Positions 14,872 to 23,719 of a DNA stretch of 64,000 bases are shown one piece after another. Below the pieces are notes generated by a model. The model searched no databases. It was not told the origin of the DNA and worked only from the letters and a program-made list of their open reading frames with translations. Each line of letters starts with the position of its first letter. The first letter of the stretch is position 1. The stretch spans positions 310,001-374,000 of the forward strand of contig NZ_UZWD01000004.1 of assembly GCF_900631955.1 (NCBI RefSeq), read 5' to 3'. The DNA is from Devosia equisanguinis. GTDB lineage: Bacteria > Pseudomonadota > Alphaproteobacteria > Rhizobiales > Devosiaceae. Both the position numbers and the translations under genes were made by a program.

Positions 14872-16470
14872 ATGCATATGAGGACTTCAAAGGCACCACT
14901 GGCGAAATGGATGGGCACGCTCGGAATGCTGACAGCAACCCTGCTGGCCAGCAGTGCATGGGCCGAGGACGCAATGCCAGTGGCCGGCGGCAGTCTGGCT
15001 ATTGCGTTGACCACCGATATTCAGGGCATCAATCCCGGCGTCACGCGTGACGGCAACACAGACGCGGTGATCAATCACGTGGCTGAAGGGCTCGTCGCCT
15101 ATAAGGAAGATGGCAGCGTCGGTCTGCTCGGGGCCAAGTCGCTCTCCGTCTCCGAGGATGGTCTGAGCTACACCTTTACCTTGCGCGACGGCATGACCTT
15201 CCATAACGGCGCTCCTGTCACCTCGGCCGAGGTCAAGTGGAGCTGGGACCGCCTGCTCAACGAGCAAACAGGCTGGCGCTGCCGCAGCTGGTTTGTGCCC
15301 GGTGGCGATGTGGTCATTCAATCCATAGATACGCCGGATGCGCAGACCATTGTGTTCAATCTGGTCGAGCCCACTGCGATCTTCCTGCCCAAGATGGCGA
15401 ACCACCAGTGTATCGGCCCGATCCTGCACCCCGACTCGATCGGCGCTGACGGAAAGTTCCTGACGCCCATCGCCACCGGCCCCTACAAGCTGGCTGAATG
15501 GAAGCAGGGCGAATATGTAATCCTTGAACGTTTCGAGGGTTATGTCGCCAATACCGATCCCAAGAGTGGCTTTGCCGGCGACCGGACACCCTATATCGAC
15601 AGCCTCAAATTCATGGTGGTTCCCGATGCCGCCGTCGCCAAGGCGGCACTGCTGGCCGGCGACGTACAATTGTCCCGTGAGTTTACCCCCAACGATCTCA
15701 CTGAACTCGAAACCAAGGATGGGCTTAAGGTCTATTCCTCGGACTCCTTCAATTGGAAGCTTCTGCTGTTCAATCGCAAGGACGGGCTTTTCACCGACGT
15801 GAATCTGCGCCAGGCAATCACGGAGGCCATCGATATCGACGAAGTGGCCCAGATCATGTCCAACGGGCTTGCCAAGGGCAATCCATCGGCTGTCCCGCTG
15901 CTCAGCAACTTCCACACCAGTGTGCAGGATCAGCGTCCCGCCTTTGATCCGGCCAACGCCAAGGCTCATGCGGAAGACGCCGACTATACTGGTGAAACGC
16001 TAAAGATAATGACCAACCGCCGCTTTCAGGACGACTACGATACGTCCCTTATCGTGCAGGAACAGCTCAAGCGCGCCGGATTCAACGTCGAGCTTGAAGT
16101 GGTTGAATGGGCGACGCAGGACGACGCCTACTATGCTGGCGGCTACCAGATGATGGTCTATAGCTATTCCCCGCGCACCGAACCCTATCTCAGTTTCGAG
16201 CTGGTCAGTGACACCAAGCCCGACACCGCCAAGGCCCATGAAATCGTCTCGGACGAGTTCACCGCCCTCCTGCGCCAGGCTGCGACCACGCTCGACACCG
16301 CGGGGCGCCAGGCAGCCTTCGACGCAATGCACCGCGTGCTGATCGAAGACCTGCCGGGGGCCAGCCTCTATAATCCCGCCGTTGTGTCCGCCAGTACCGA
16401 CAGGCTCATGGGATATAGCGAGTTCGGCGTGGGGCATCCACGCCTCTGGGGCATCTGGCTCGCCGAATAG
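14872..16470 (+). CDS. Dpp/Opp-type ABC transporter, periplasmic substrate-binding protein
   Basis: A 532-residue SBP_bac_5 family protein from ATG 14872, with AGGAGG at 14861-14866. A Sec signal peptide (hydrophobic core about residues 15-29, cleavage after 'SSAWA' near residue 31) exports it. 'GGSLAIALTTDIQGINPG', 'DGLSYTFTLRDGMTFHNG' and 'PTAIFLPKMANHQCIGPI' are typical of dipeptide/nickel/glutathione-binding proteins. Two cysteines in the middle (in 'GWRCRSWF' and 'NHQCIG') could form a disulfide, as in several peptide-binding homologues. It delivers substrate to the permease pair that follows 27 bases downstream. Ligand specificity is unknown; the operon suggests an acylated or peptidic amino acid. 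Confidence 0.95.
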   Translation: MHMRTSKAPLAKWMGTLGMLTATLLASSAWAEDAMPVAGGSLAIALTTDIQGINPGVTRDGNTDAVINHVAEGLVAYKEDGSVGLLGAKSLSVSEDGLSYTFTLRDGMTFHNGAPVTSAEVKWSWDRLLNEQTGWRCRSWFVPGGDVVIQSIDTPDAQTIVFNLVEPTAIFLPKMANHQCIGPILHPDSIGADGKFLTPIATGPYKLAEWKQGEYVILERFEGYVANTDPKSGFAGDRTPYIDSLKFMVVPDAAVAKAALLAGDVQLSREFTPNDLTELETKDGLKVYSSDSFNWKLLLFNRKDGLFTDVNLRQAITEAIDIDEVAQIMSNGLAKGNPSAVPLLSNFHTSVQDQRPAFDPANAKAHAEDADYTGETLKIMTNRRFQDDYDTSLIVQEQLKRAGFNVELEVVEWATQDDAYYAGGYQMMVYSYSPRTEPYLSFELVSDTKPDTAKAHEIVSDEFTALLRQAATTLDTAGRQAAFDAMHRVLIEDLPGASLYNPAVVSASTDRLMGYSEFGVGHPRLWGIWLAE

Positions 16471-16497
16471 GCCAATCACACCGGGACGGGGATCAAT

Positions 16498-17436
16498 ATG
16501 CTTTACGCATTCAGACGAATTCTCATGGCTATTCCGACATTGCTCGTGGTTGCCGTAATTGTCTTCACTCTCATGCGGCTTATCCCCGGCGATCCTGCAC
16601 AATTGCTGGTCGGCGACATGGACGATCTGGAAACGATCGCCCGTGTGCGCAAGGAGCTCGGACTGGACCAGCCTTTGCTGGTCCAGTTCGGGATATGGAT
16701 ACTCAATCTGCTGCAGGGCGACTTCGGCAATTCCATGCGCAATGGCGAGCCGATCCTGCCCACGATACTTTATCGTTTTTCGGTGACCGCCGCCTTTGCC
16801 GGCACGGCGCTGTTGCTGGCCGCGCTGATCGCTGTGCCAATGGGCGTGGTCGCGGCCTGGCGGGCTCGCACCAGCCTTGACTATGCCCTGCGGCTCACGG
16901 CCATGCTGCTCGTGTCTATGCCCACTTTCTGGGTGGGACTCATTCTGATCCTGATTTTCGGAATCTCGCTGCGCTGGCTGCCGGTCGTTGGCTATGTCTC
17001 GCTCGGCGACGATTTTGTGCGTGGCGTGCTCTACATGCTTATGCCTGTCGCCGCCCTGGTGGTAGGCGAGCTGGCCTCGATCATGCGCATGGCCCGCTCC
17101 AGCGCCCTCGAAGTGCTGCAACTCGATTACATCGCCCATGCCCGGGCAAAGGGGCTGAGCGAAAGACGCGTCCTGCTCCGCCATGTGCTGCCCAACTCGC
17201 TTGCGCCAACCCTCACCTTGATCGGCATTACGCTAGGCAACAGCCTTGGCGGCGCAGCGGTGACAGAGACGGTGTTTTCCATACCCGGCCTCGGACGCTA
17301 TCTCGTCGATGCCATCTATGCCCGCGACTATCTGGTGGTTCAGGGCTGTCTGATGTTCGTGTCCTTCATTTTCATCGTGGTGAATTTGCTGGTGGACCTG
17401 TGCTACCCGCTGCTCGATCCGAGGGTTAAGCTATGA
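16498..17436 (+). CDS. ABC transporter permease, DppB-type
   Basis: A 312-residue inner-membrane protein with six predicted helices. 'FRRILMAIPTLLVVAVIVFT' forms helix 1, followed by 'RLIPGDPAQLLVG' and the periplasmic loop typical of DppB/OppB. The cytoplasmic EAA loop reads 'DYIAHARAKGLSERRVLLRH' and docks on the ATPase. 'AAVTETVFSIPGLGRYLVDA' near the C-terminus is the other family hallmark. Start ATG 16498 has GGGGAT upstream. It overlaps the next permease gene by ATGA (17433-17436), so the two half-channels are made together. Confidence 0.95.
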   Translation: MLYAFRRILMAIPTLLVVAVIVFTLMRLIPGDPAQLLVGDMDDLETIARVRKELGLDQPLLVQFGIWILNLLQGDFGNSMRNGEPILPTILYRFSVTAAFAGTALLLAALIAVPMGVVAAWRARTSLDYALRLTAMLLVSMPTFWVGLILILIFGISLRWLPVVGYVSLGDDFVRGVLYMLMPVAALVVGELASIMRMARSSALEVLQLDYIAHARAKGLSERRVLLRHVLPNSLAPTLTLIGITLGNSLGGAAVTETVFSIPGLGRYLVDAIYARDYLVVQGCLMFVSFIFIVVNLLVDLCYPLLDPRVKL

Positions 17437-18260
17437 TCCGCCTGTTCCGTTCTCTTGGCTGGATCGGCTTTGGCCCCAGCCTGCTTGTCAGCGTCGTGAT
17501 ATTGGCAATCGTCGGCTTGGTCTGGACGCCCTTCGATCCCAACGCACTTGATTTCGCGCATCGTTACCTGCCGCCGGCTTTGCCTTATGTGACCGGCACC
17601 GATCATCTGGGGCGCGACCTGTTCAGCCGCCTGCTGCTGGGCGCTTCAACCAGCGCCGCCGTCAGCGGTTCAGCGGTCATCGGCGCCCTGCTGATCGGCA
17701 GCCTGCTTGGAGCCATTTCCGGCTATTTCATGGGATGGCCGGACCGAATTGCCATGTTGGTGATGGATGCCATCCTGGCCATGCCGGGCATTCTGCTGGC
17801 CCTGGCCATCATGACGGTTACCGGCCCCAGCGTGGCCGGGCTGATCGGAGCCATGGCGGTTACATTTACGCCCGTTGTCTTCCGGGTGGTGCGTTCGACG
17901 GTGCTGTCCTTGCGCGAAAAAGAGTTTATCGAGGCCTCGCGTGCGCTGGGGAACCGGGATTTCTTCACGATCGCCTACCATATCCTGCCCAATTGTGTGG
18001 CCCCGTTGACGGTGGTTGGCACCAGCCTTTTCGGCTCTGCGGTGCTCACCGAAAGCGCCTTGAGTTTTCTGGGTCTGGGGGTGCCGCCGCACGTGCCGAC
18101 ATGGGGTGCCATGCTCTCGGATGGACGCAATATTTTCTCGCAGGCGCCGTGGGCCGTCATCTATCCCGGACTTGCCATCTCCTATCTCCTGCTGGGGGTC
18201 AACCTGACGGGCGATAGGCTGCGCGACCTGCTCGATCCTCGGGTAAAAGGACACATCTGA
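17433..18260 (+). CDS. ABC transporter permease, DppC-type
   Basis: A 275-residue inner-membrane protein with an N-terminal helix (residues 9-29), the periplasmic 'GTDHLGRDLFSRLLLGASTS' block that marks DppC/OppC proteins, and five further helices. The EAA loop is 'EKEFIEASRALGNRDFFTIA'. 'ILPNCVAPLTVVGTSLFGSA' and 'ALSFLGLGVPPHVPTWGAML' are conserved. It pairs with the DppB-type protein to form the channel. Its start overlaps the upstream stop, and its stop TGA (18258-18260) shares a base with the ATG of the ATPase gene, so the four transporter genes form one tightly coupled unit. Confidence 0.95.
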   Translation: MIRLFRSLGWIGFGPSLLVSVVILAIVGLVWTPFDPNALDFAHRYLPPALPYVTGTDHLGRDLFSRLLLGASTSAAVSGSAVIGALLIGSLLGAISGYFMGWPDRIAMLVMDAILAMPGILLALAIMTVTGPSVAGLIGAMAVTFTPVVFRVVRSTVLSLREKEFIEASRALGNRDFFTIAYHILPNCVAPLTVVGTSLFGSAVLTESALSFLGLGVPPHVPTWGAMLSDGRNIFSQAPWAVIYPGLAISYLLLGVNLTGDRLRDLLDPRVKGHI

Positions 18261-20056
18261 TGGACCGCTCAAATCAGGATCTGCTGCCCTTGTTCTCGGT
18301 GAACAACCTAACAATTGCCTTTCCCGGCATCGGGGAAGTGGTGCGCGATATCAGCTTCGCCATCGGTCGCGGCGAGACTGTCGGCGTTGTTGGCGAGTCC
18401 GGCAGTGGCAAAAGCATGCTCGCGCGCGCAGCCATGCGTCTCTTGCCGTCCCAGGCCACTGTCGTTCGTGGTCGCATAATGTTCGAGGGACAATCATTGT
18501 TTGATCTGGGCGCACGCCAGATGCGATCGGTGCGTGGCGCCGGGATCGGGATGGTCTTTCAAGAGCCGATGACATCTCTCAATCCCGCTCTCACCATCGG
18601 CGCGCAAATCGAAGAAGGTTTGCGAGCCCATGGGCGTATGGACGACCAAGCCGGCGGCCAGCGTATTCTCGACATGCTGGAGCGGGTCCGCATCGCTGAT
18701 CCCAGGCGCTGCCTTCGCCAATATCCGCATGAGTTCTCGGGCGGCATGCGCCAGCGCATCATGCTGGCGTCGGTACTGCTGATGGAACCGAAACTGTTGA
18801 TCGCCGATGAGCCGACAACAGCACTTGATGCAGTGATCCAGCGTGAAGTGCTCGAGATAATGGGGGAGATCACACGCGATCTCGGCGTTGCGGTCATGTT
18901 GATATCGCACGATCTCGGCGTTGTTGGCGCCTATACTGAGCGTCTTGTGGTTATGCAGAAGGGTGAATTGGTCGAGAAGGGCAACACGCGGGATATTCTG
19001 CTCAGACCTCGACACCCCTACACTCAGACCCTGATCGGCTCGCTTCCGAGCCGCCAGAAATCCTCGTCCGGCGCCCAGGCCGGCGCGTTCGCGCCGGGAG
19101 CCCCGCTGCTCGAAGTTGAAAATCTGCGCGTGGTTTTCACACGCAAGGGCAGCCTGCCATTTACGCCTGCGACCACCACGGATGCATTAAAGGGTGTGTC
19201 CCTTACTATCCGCGCGGGAGAAACCGTGGCGGTGGTGGGGGAATCCGGCTCCGGCAAGACGACGCTGGGGCGCTCAATTTTGCGCCTTGTTGACAGATCC
19301 GGCGGCGTAATCCGCATTGCTGGCCAGGATATCCAGTCGCTGTCCGAAAATGCGCTGCGCCATTTGCGCCGTGAGACGCAGATCGTTTTTCAGGACCCTT
19401 ATTCCTCGCTCGACCCGCGTCGGCGCATTCATGAGATCGTGGCAGAGGGCTTGCGAGGCGATCCAGAAGTGCATCGGCGCGACTACCGGTCCCGCGCTGC
19501 AGCGGTTCTTGAAGAGGTCGACCTGCCGGCCTCGTTTCTGGACCGGTTTCCACACCAGCTTTCTGGCGGCCAAAGGCAACGCGTCTGCATCGCCCGCGCC
19601 CTTATCATGCGCCCCACATTGGTCATTGCTGATGAGCCGGTTTCGGCGCTCGACATAACCGTTCAGGCAAAAATTCTGGAACTGATGAAGCGGCTGCAAC
19701 GCCAGCACGGCTTTGCCTATCTCTTTATTTCGCACGATCTCGGCGTGGTGGAGCAGGTCGCCGACCGGGTCTTGGTCATGCAGGCGGGGCGCGTGGTGGA
19801 GGAAGGTGTCAGGGATGCGATCTTTGATCACCCCCATCATCCCTACACACGCCTTCTGCTTCAGGCCGTTCCTGACTTGCATGAGGTCGAGCCGGGCGCT
19901 TATGAGATTCGGCGTCGGCACTATAACGACGAACCCGCAGCGCCCCCGGGAATGCGATTTGACTGGCAGAACGCTGCCGGGCCGGCCACGTTGATCGACG
20001 TCGGCGACCAACATCGGGTATCATGTGTGCCTCTGATGTCCGTCGTCAGCGGGTGA
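18260..20056 (+). CDS. ABC transporter ATPase, fused DppD-DppF type
   Basis: A 598-residue cytosolic protein with two complete nucleotide-binding domains, replacing separate DppD and DppF subunits. The first has Walker A '[10 protein letters not shown]', Q-loop '[14 protein letters not shown]', signature '[13 protein letters not shown]' and Walker B '[12 protein letters not shown]'. The second has '[13 protein letters not shown]', '[13 protein letters not shown]', '[15 protein letters not shown]' and '[12 protein letters not shown]'. After each domain is the oligopeptide-transporter C-terminal motif ('[13 protein letters not shown]', '[14 protein letters not shown]'). Fusions of this kind are common in rhizobia. 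It energises uptake through the preceding permeases. Confidence 0.95.
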   Translation: MDRSNQDLLPLFSVNNLTIAFPGIGEVVRDISFAIGRGETVGVVGESGSGKSMLARAAMRLLPSQATVVRGRIMFEGQSLFDLGARQMRSVRGAGIGMVFQEPMTSLNPALTIGAQIEEGLRAHGRMDDQAGGQRILDMLERVRIADPRRCLRQYPHEFSGGMRQRIMLASVLLMEPKLLIADEPTTALDAVIQREVLEIMGEITRDLGVAVMLISHDLGVVGAYTERLVVMQKGELVEKGNTRDILLRPRHPYTQTLIGSLPSRQKSSSGAQAGAFAPGAPLLEVENLRVVFTRKGSLPFTPATTTDALKGVSLTIRAGETVAVVGESGSGKTTLGRSILRLVDRSGGVIRIAGQDIQSLSENALRHLRRETQIVFQDPYSSLDPRRRIHEIVAEGLRGDPEVHRRDYRSRAAAVLEEVDLPASFLDRFPHQLSGGQRQRVCIARALIMRPTLVIADEPVSALDITVQAKILELMKRLQRQHGFAYLFISHDLGVVEQVADRVLVMQAGRVVEEGVRDAIFDHPHHPYTRLLLQAVPDLHEVEPGAYEIRRRHYNDEPAAPPGMRFDWQNAAGPATLIDVGDQHRVSCVPLMSVVSG

Positions 20057-20090
20057 ACGACGCGGCAGCGCAAGGCGAAAAGGCAGGAAG

Positions 20091-20999
20091 ATGACCCTAG
20101 GAGGGCACGATGGGCATGAGCCTCCGAGAGCTGAGCGGCGTTTTTATGACGCATTGGCCGATCAGATCGTCAGGCTTGCCATAAAGGAAAACTATGCGAG
20201 CGGCGCTCATCTGACCGAATTGGGGTTGAGCGAAAAGCTGCGGGTTTCGCGGTCACCGATCCGCCATGCCCTTAAGCGACTGGCTGATCGCGGGATTGTG
20301 GAGGCCCGACCCAATCGGGGCTTTTTTCTCACCGAATCCGCAGCCGGCCTTATGGCCTTGCATGTTGCGGGGCGGTCGCGCACCGTCCCGGAGCTTCACG
20401 ACATAATCCTGCGCGACTATGCCAATGGCGATTTGCCGGACACGGTGGCGGAGAACTCGCTTACGCAGCGCTATGGCGTATCCGCCGGCCAGCTGCGCTC
20501 GGCCCTGCAGGCGCTTTCCCAGTTCGGCATCCTCAATCGCAGCCAGGGCAAGGGTTGGCATTTCGAGCCGGGCCTGACCACGCCTGAGGCCTTGGAGCAG
20601 AGCTACCGCTTTCGCATTCTCATTGAATGTGGCGGGCTGACGGACGAGAACTTTATGCTCGACCGGGTTGCAGCAAGGCGTGTCCGATCCGAACACGATA
20701 ATTTTCTGGCTGACCTTGAGGACGGCACCGCTGACGCGTTCTATGCCATCAATGCAGGATTCCACCTGCTTCTGGCCGAGTGCTCAGGCAATATCTTCAT
20801 CAAGCGATCCGTCGAAATCCAGAACCGGCTTCGCCGCGTGCACGAATTCGCATCTTTTCCCACCTTGCCGATTGCGCGTATGCAGCAATCCTGCGCTGAG
20901 CATTTAGCGATACTCGATGCCGTAGAGGAAGGGGACCGGGATTTCGCCGCCGTTCTCATGCGGCGGCATCTGGAAAGAGCGCCACGCGTGCGAGGCTAG
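20091..20999 (+). CDS. GntR-family (FadR subfamily) regulator with two winged-helix segments
   Basis: A 302-residue protein. Residues about 15-75 form a GntR winged helix ('LTELGLSEKLRVSRSPIRHA', then 'LADRGIVEARPNRGFFLTE'). A second similar unit follows at about 95-165 ('ILRDYANGDLPDT', 'LTQRYGVSAGQLRSALQAL', 'FGILNRSQGKGWHFEPG'). The C-terminal 130 residues are an all-helical FCD-type effector domain with possible metal ligands (His/Glu/Asp) in 'DAFYAINAGFHLLLAE' and 'CAEHLAILDAVEEGD'. Being the last gene of the hydrolase-transporter run (34-base gap), it is the likely local regulator, responding to a carboxylic-acid intermediate; TTGTAT/ATACAA halves at 12847-12872 are a candidate target. 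Confidence 0.85.
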   Translation: MTLGGHDGHEPPRAERRFYDALADQIVRLAIKENYASGAHLTELGLSEKLRVSRSPIRHALKRLADRGIVEARPNRGFFLTESAAGLMALHVAGRSRTVPELHDIILRDYANGDLPDTVAENSLTQRYGVSAGQLRSALQALSQFGILNRSQGKGWHFEPGLTTPEALEQSYRFRILIECGGLTDENFMLDRVAARRVRSEHDNFLADLEDGTADAFYAINAGFHLLLAECSGNIFIKRSVEIQNRLRRVHEFASFPTLPIARMQQSCAEHLAILDAVEEGDRDFAAVLMRRHLERAPRVRG

Positions 21000-21020
21000 C
21001 CCGTCTCGCTGTAGCTTGTC

Positions 21021-21941
21021 CTAAAGCATCGTCGCAATGCCAGGACCTACTCGTGCGCAAAATGCCTCGGCACATTCCGCAGCGATTGCAGCAACTTTAG
21101 GCGCAAAGCGGGATGTGGGGGGTTGCAGACACACCGCGAAATAGTCCGTTGGTGGGAAATTCTGCTCTACTTCAAGCGCCTTGAGCGTCCCAGCGCGCAC
21201 TTCTGCGCCTATGGTTGCCGCAGGCAGCACCGATAGACCTATGCCGGCACTGACCATACCGATTGTCGTCGCAAGAGAGTTGGAGTAGTGCACGATGGCC
21301 TCCTCGAAGCTTGCCTTCAACATATAGTCGCTCAGCCGGCGGTGGTTCTGAGTGCCCACCTGATAGGAGATGATTGGCGAGGCTCGTAGCCTTTCCGCGC
21401 GCACGAGCGGATCGTCGTCAGACGGATAGTCCTTGCTCGAAACCCATATCATCTGAAAGCGACAAAGAGGCGTAATGCGGTAAAGGGCGTGGTCTGTTCC
21501 GGGAAAGCCCAGGATGATGTCGAGTTCGCGATGCTCCAGGTGGTGCAGAATGGTCGGGGATGACTCTGTGCTGATGGATACGCGGATGCGGGGAAATCGC
21601 TCGCGCAGCGTGCTTATGATCGAGGGAAGCAGCGTGGAGGCCATGCTGGGAAGCACACCTATTCGGATGTCGCCATCGGGTTCGAGCGCCTGGCTGGTGT
21701 CGTCGAGCAGCTGGTCGTAACGCTGCACGATATCTCTCGCGCCCTCGATAAACCGCGCGCCGATGAGCGTCGGCCGGACATCGCGGGAATCCCGCTCAAA
21801 AAGACGAAATCCGAGTTCCTGTTCCAGTGCGGCTACGCGGCTGGAAATGGCGGCCGGCGTAATATTCATACGCTCGGCCGTTACCCTGAAACTGCGCAGT
21901 TCGGCGAGCCACACCACGGTTTGCAGGAAGCGTATGTTCAC
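21021..21941 (-). CDS. LysR-family transcriptional regulator
   Basis: A 306-residue protein starting at GTG 21941. The N-terminal winged helix-turn-helix is complete ('MNIRFLQTVVWLAELRSFRV', 'AAISSRVAALEQELGFRLFE'). The rest is a two-lobed periplasmic-binding-like effector domain ('DIRIGVLPSMASTLLPSII', 'LDIILGFPGTDHALY', 'MVSAGIGLSVLPAATIG'). It is convergent with the GntR gene and lies about 80 bases downstream of the aldolase gene on the same strand, so it may be co-transcribed with the aldolase or act on a distant target. The effector is unknown. Confidence 0.93.
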   Translation of the reverse strand: MNIRFLQTVVWLAELRSFRVTAERMNITPAAISSRVAALEQELGFRLFERDSRDVRPTLIGARFIEGARDIVQRYDQLLDDTSQALEPDGDIRIGVLPSMASTLLPSIISTLRERFPRIRVSISTESSPTILHHLEHRELDIILGFPGTDHALYRITPLCRFQMIWVSSKDYPSDDDPLVRAERLRASPIISYQVGTQNHRRLSDYMLKASFEEAIVHYSNSLATTIGMVSAGIGLSVLPAATIGAEVRAGTLKALEVEQNFPPTDYFAVCLQPPTSRFAPKVAAIAAECAEAFCARVGPGIATML

Positions 21942-22023
21942 AGGTCAGGTTCGCTGAAAATGATGCCTGACCCTATCGCAAAATGCGCCGTTTGCGCAAT
22001 CAGGGCCCGCTGTCCAAAGCGGA

Positions 22024-22758
22024 TCAAGCCAGGATTTTTTCTTGTCGGAGGGCACCGAGCGTGGCGCTGAGCCCAGCGCGTATAGTCATGGATTGGCTCG
22101 CCACGACAAGTAATTCAGCACCCTCTTTTGCCCCGAAAGCCCTTTCTTCGGGTGTCCAGGCCGGCATGACCCATGGCTTCCCGCAGGTTTGAGCAGCACG
22201 GGCGCATCGCGTGAGATCAAAAAGGTCTGCCGCGCTGAAGCTGTAGGCGCCCCGGCCGCGCGAGAGCGAAAGATCTGAGGGCCCGGGGAAGATACCGTCC
22301 ACATTCGGAAGCGCCGCGATCTTTTCGACGTCTTCAAGGCTTTCTGAGGTTTCGATCATGGCGTAGCACTTCGTGCGACGGTTTTCCCGGTCAAAAGCGT
22401 CCGCCGCCGGGCGACCATACCCATAGACGCGCCCACCGGTATAAGAGCGAATGCCATGGGGCGGGTATTTTGCAGCCTGCGTGATCTCGCGGACATGATC
22501 GACGCCGAGCAGGTGGGGAATCACTACGGCATCGGCGCCAAAATCGAGTGCTTGCTGGATCGCTTCTGTCGTGGTGGCGATCACTTTGGCGAGTGTGCGG
22601 ACACCCAGGGCTCGCGTCATCGCCAGGAATTGGTCGAGCGTGGCAAGGTCAAAGGTGCCGTGCTCAAGCTCAACGACAATACTGCCGATTCCCATCAGTT
22701 TGGCGATCTCCAGAAACCCGAAATGGGGCTGGGATACCCAGAGGCAAATCTTTTCCAT
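22024..22758 (-). CDS. HpcH/HpaI-family class II aldolase
   Basis: A 244-residue protein from ATG 22758 ('MEKICLWVSQPHFGFLEIAK'); 40 codons upstream in the same frame look non-coding. Family blocks are 'GSIVVELEHGTFDLATLDQF' (with the usual D-x-E-H altered to E-L-E-H), 'DFGADAVVIPHLLGVDHVRE', 'KCYAMIETSESLEDVEKIAA' with the metal-ligand Glu, and 'VDGIFPGPSDLSLSRG' with the metal-ligand Asp. These enzymes reversibly cleave 4-hydroxy-2-oxo acids to pyruvate plus an aldehyde, using Mg or Mn. The otherwise conserved R-x-x-R around 'GIRSYTGGRVYGYG' is present in variant form. The substrate is unknown; it may process a 2-oxo acid formed in this block. Confidence 0.85.
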   Translation of the reverse strand: MEKICLWVSQPHFGFLEIAKLMGIGSIVVELEHGTFDLATLDQFLAMTRALGVRTLAKVIATTTEAIQQALDFGADAVVIPHLLGVDHVREITQAAKYPPHGIRSYTGGRVYGYGRPAADAFDRENRRTKCYAMIETSESLEDVEKIAALPNVDGIFPGPSDLSLSRGRGAYSFSAADLFDLTRCARAAQTCGKPWVMPAWTPEERAFGAKEGAELLVVASQSMTIRAGLSATLGALRQEKILA

Positions 22759-23719
22759 GTTTGGTCTCGCGTTTATAAACCGCCGACCATCTATGCCCTG
22801 CCTTCGGCCCGATCCAGCAAGAAAAACTAAAGGGATGGATAGAAAAAGCACGTCAGCTACGAGGGCGATACGGGACAAAAACTCCCATTAACAGAGGGAA
22901 CAAAGTCGGCAGGACGCGTGTGAATAGCAGGTTGTTGCTGTGGGATACTCTCGCGACGAGATATCAATGATGTCAATCCGGCATCACATACTGGCGCGAC
23001 ATAGGCTGCAATAGGCGTACACGCGCCAATACCTCAGCTTATTGTTGGCGGTCCCACAGGGTAAATGCGGATCGGCAGTGCTATTAAGGGCGTTCCGCGC
23101 TGCTGCTGCATCGGCGTAGCGCATCATGAGGTCGACATAGCCTGCGGCCTTGAAGTGGCGTGGTGGCACCGAGCGAATGGTAACAACACCGGCGCCCGCA
23201 TTGAGGATGATCCTTCCACACTCACCAAAGCCGACCCGCTTTGGAAAGGCCGCTGAGCGTTCGAGAGGAAGGTGGCTACCATGGTGCCAGCCTGGTTGAC
23301 TACGGTGAGGTCTCGCAAATCTTCCCAATGGATTGGCTGGTCGAGGTATTGGTGCTCAAGCCGGTCGGGGAAGTTGCGCAGATAGGGCCTATTGCTGCGC
23401 TGGATCGCTTGCACCCCCAAAAGCAAATGAAGCTGCCGCAAAGCCCGAAGGCGAAGACGACAATGATGGCTTCGCTACCAAAACCAGGCAACCCGAACAG
23501 CGCTGCCCATGCCGCTGCCGCCAGCATGGGCAGCGCAATGGCGAACATCAGAGTGGCGATCGGCATGGGGTTTTCAAACAGTTCGAGCGCGCCATCTCCA
23601 ACGGCAGACGCTGTCGCCTGCAAGGTATTGCGATAGGTGTGGCTTGATTGTCTTGAGGCCACGACTTGCAGCAAGTTCGGCAGTGAAACGACGGCCGGGC
23701 GGGGTGCTCTCAGGCTGGA
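22759..23719. other. About 960 bases with no secure gene; possible decayed membrane-protein gene
   Basis: The first 120 bases are an AT-richer presumed promoter region of the aldolase gene. Between about 22984 and 23674 the minus strand has three overlapping short frames. The one at 23300-23674 contains a convincing two-helix hairpin ('TLMFAIALPMLAAAAWAALF' and 'SEAIIVVFAFGLCGSFICFW'), and plausible continuations appear in other frames ('YLDQPIHWEDLRDLTVVNQA', then 'AGYVDLMMRYADAAAARNAL'). This is what a gene broken by two frameshifts would look like. I recognise no family, and chance open frames cannot be excluded. Confidence 0.35.

Noticed and set aside
14887..15969. 360-codon minus-strand frame opposite the Dpp-type binding protein
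   Set aside because: Antisense shadow of a gene with signal peptide, ribosome site and SBP_bac_5 motifs.
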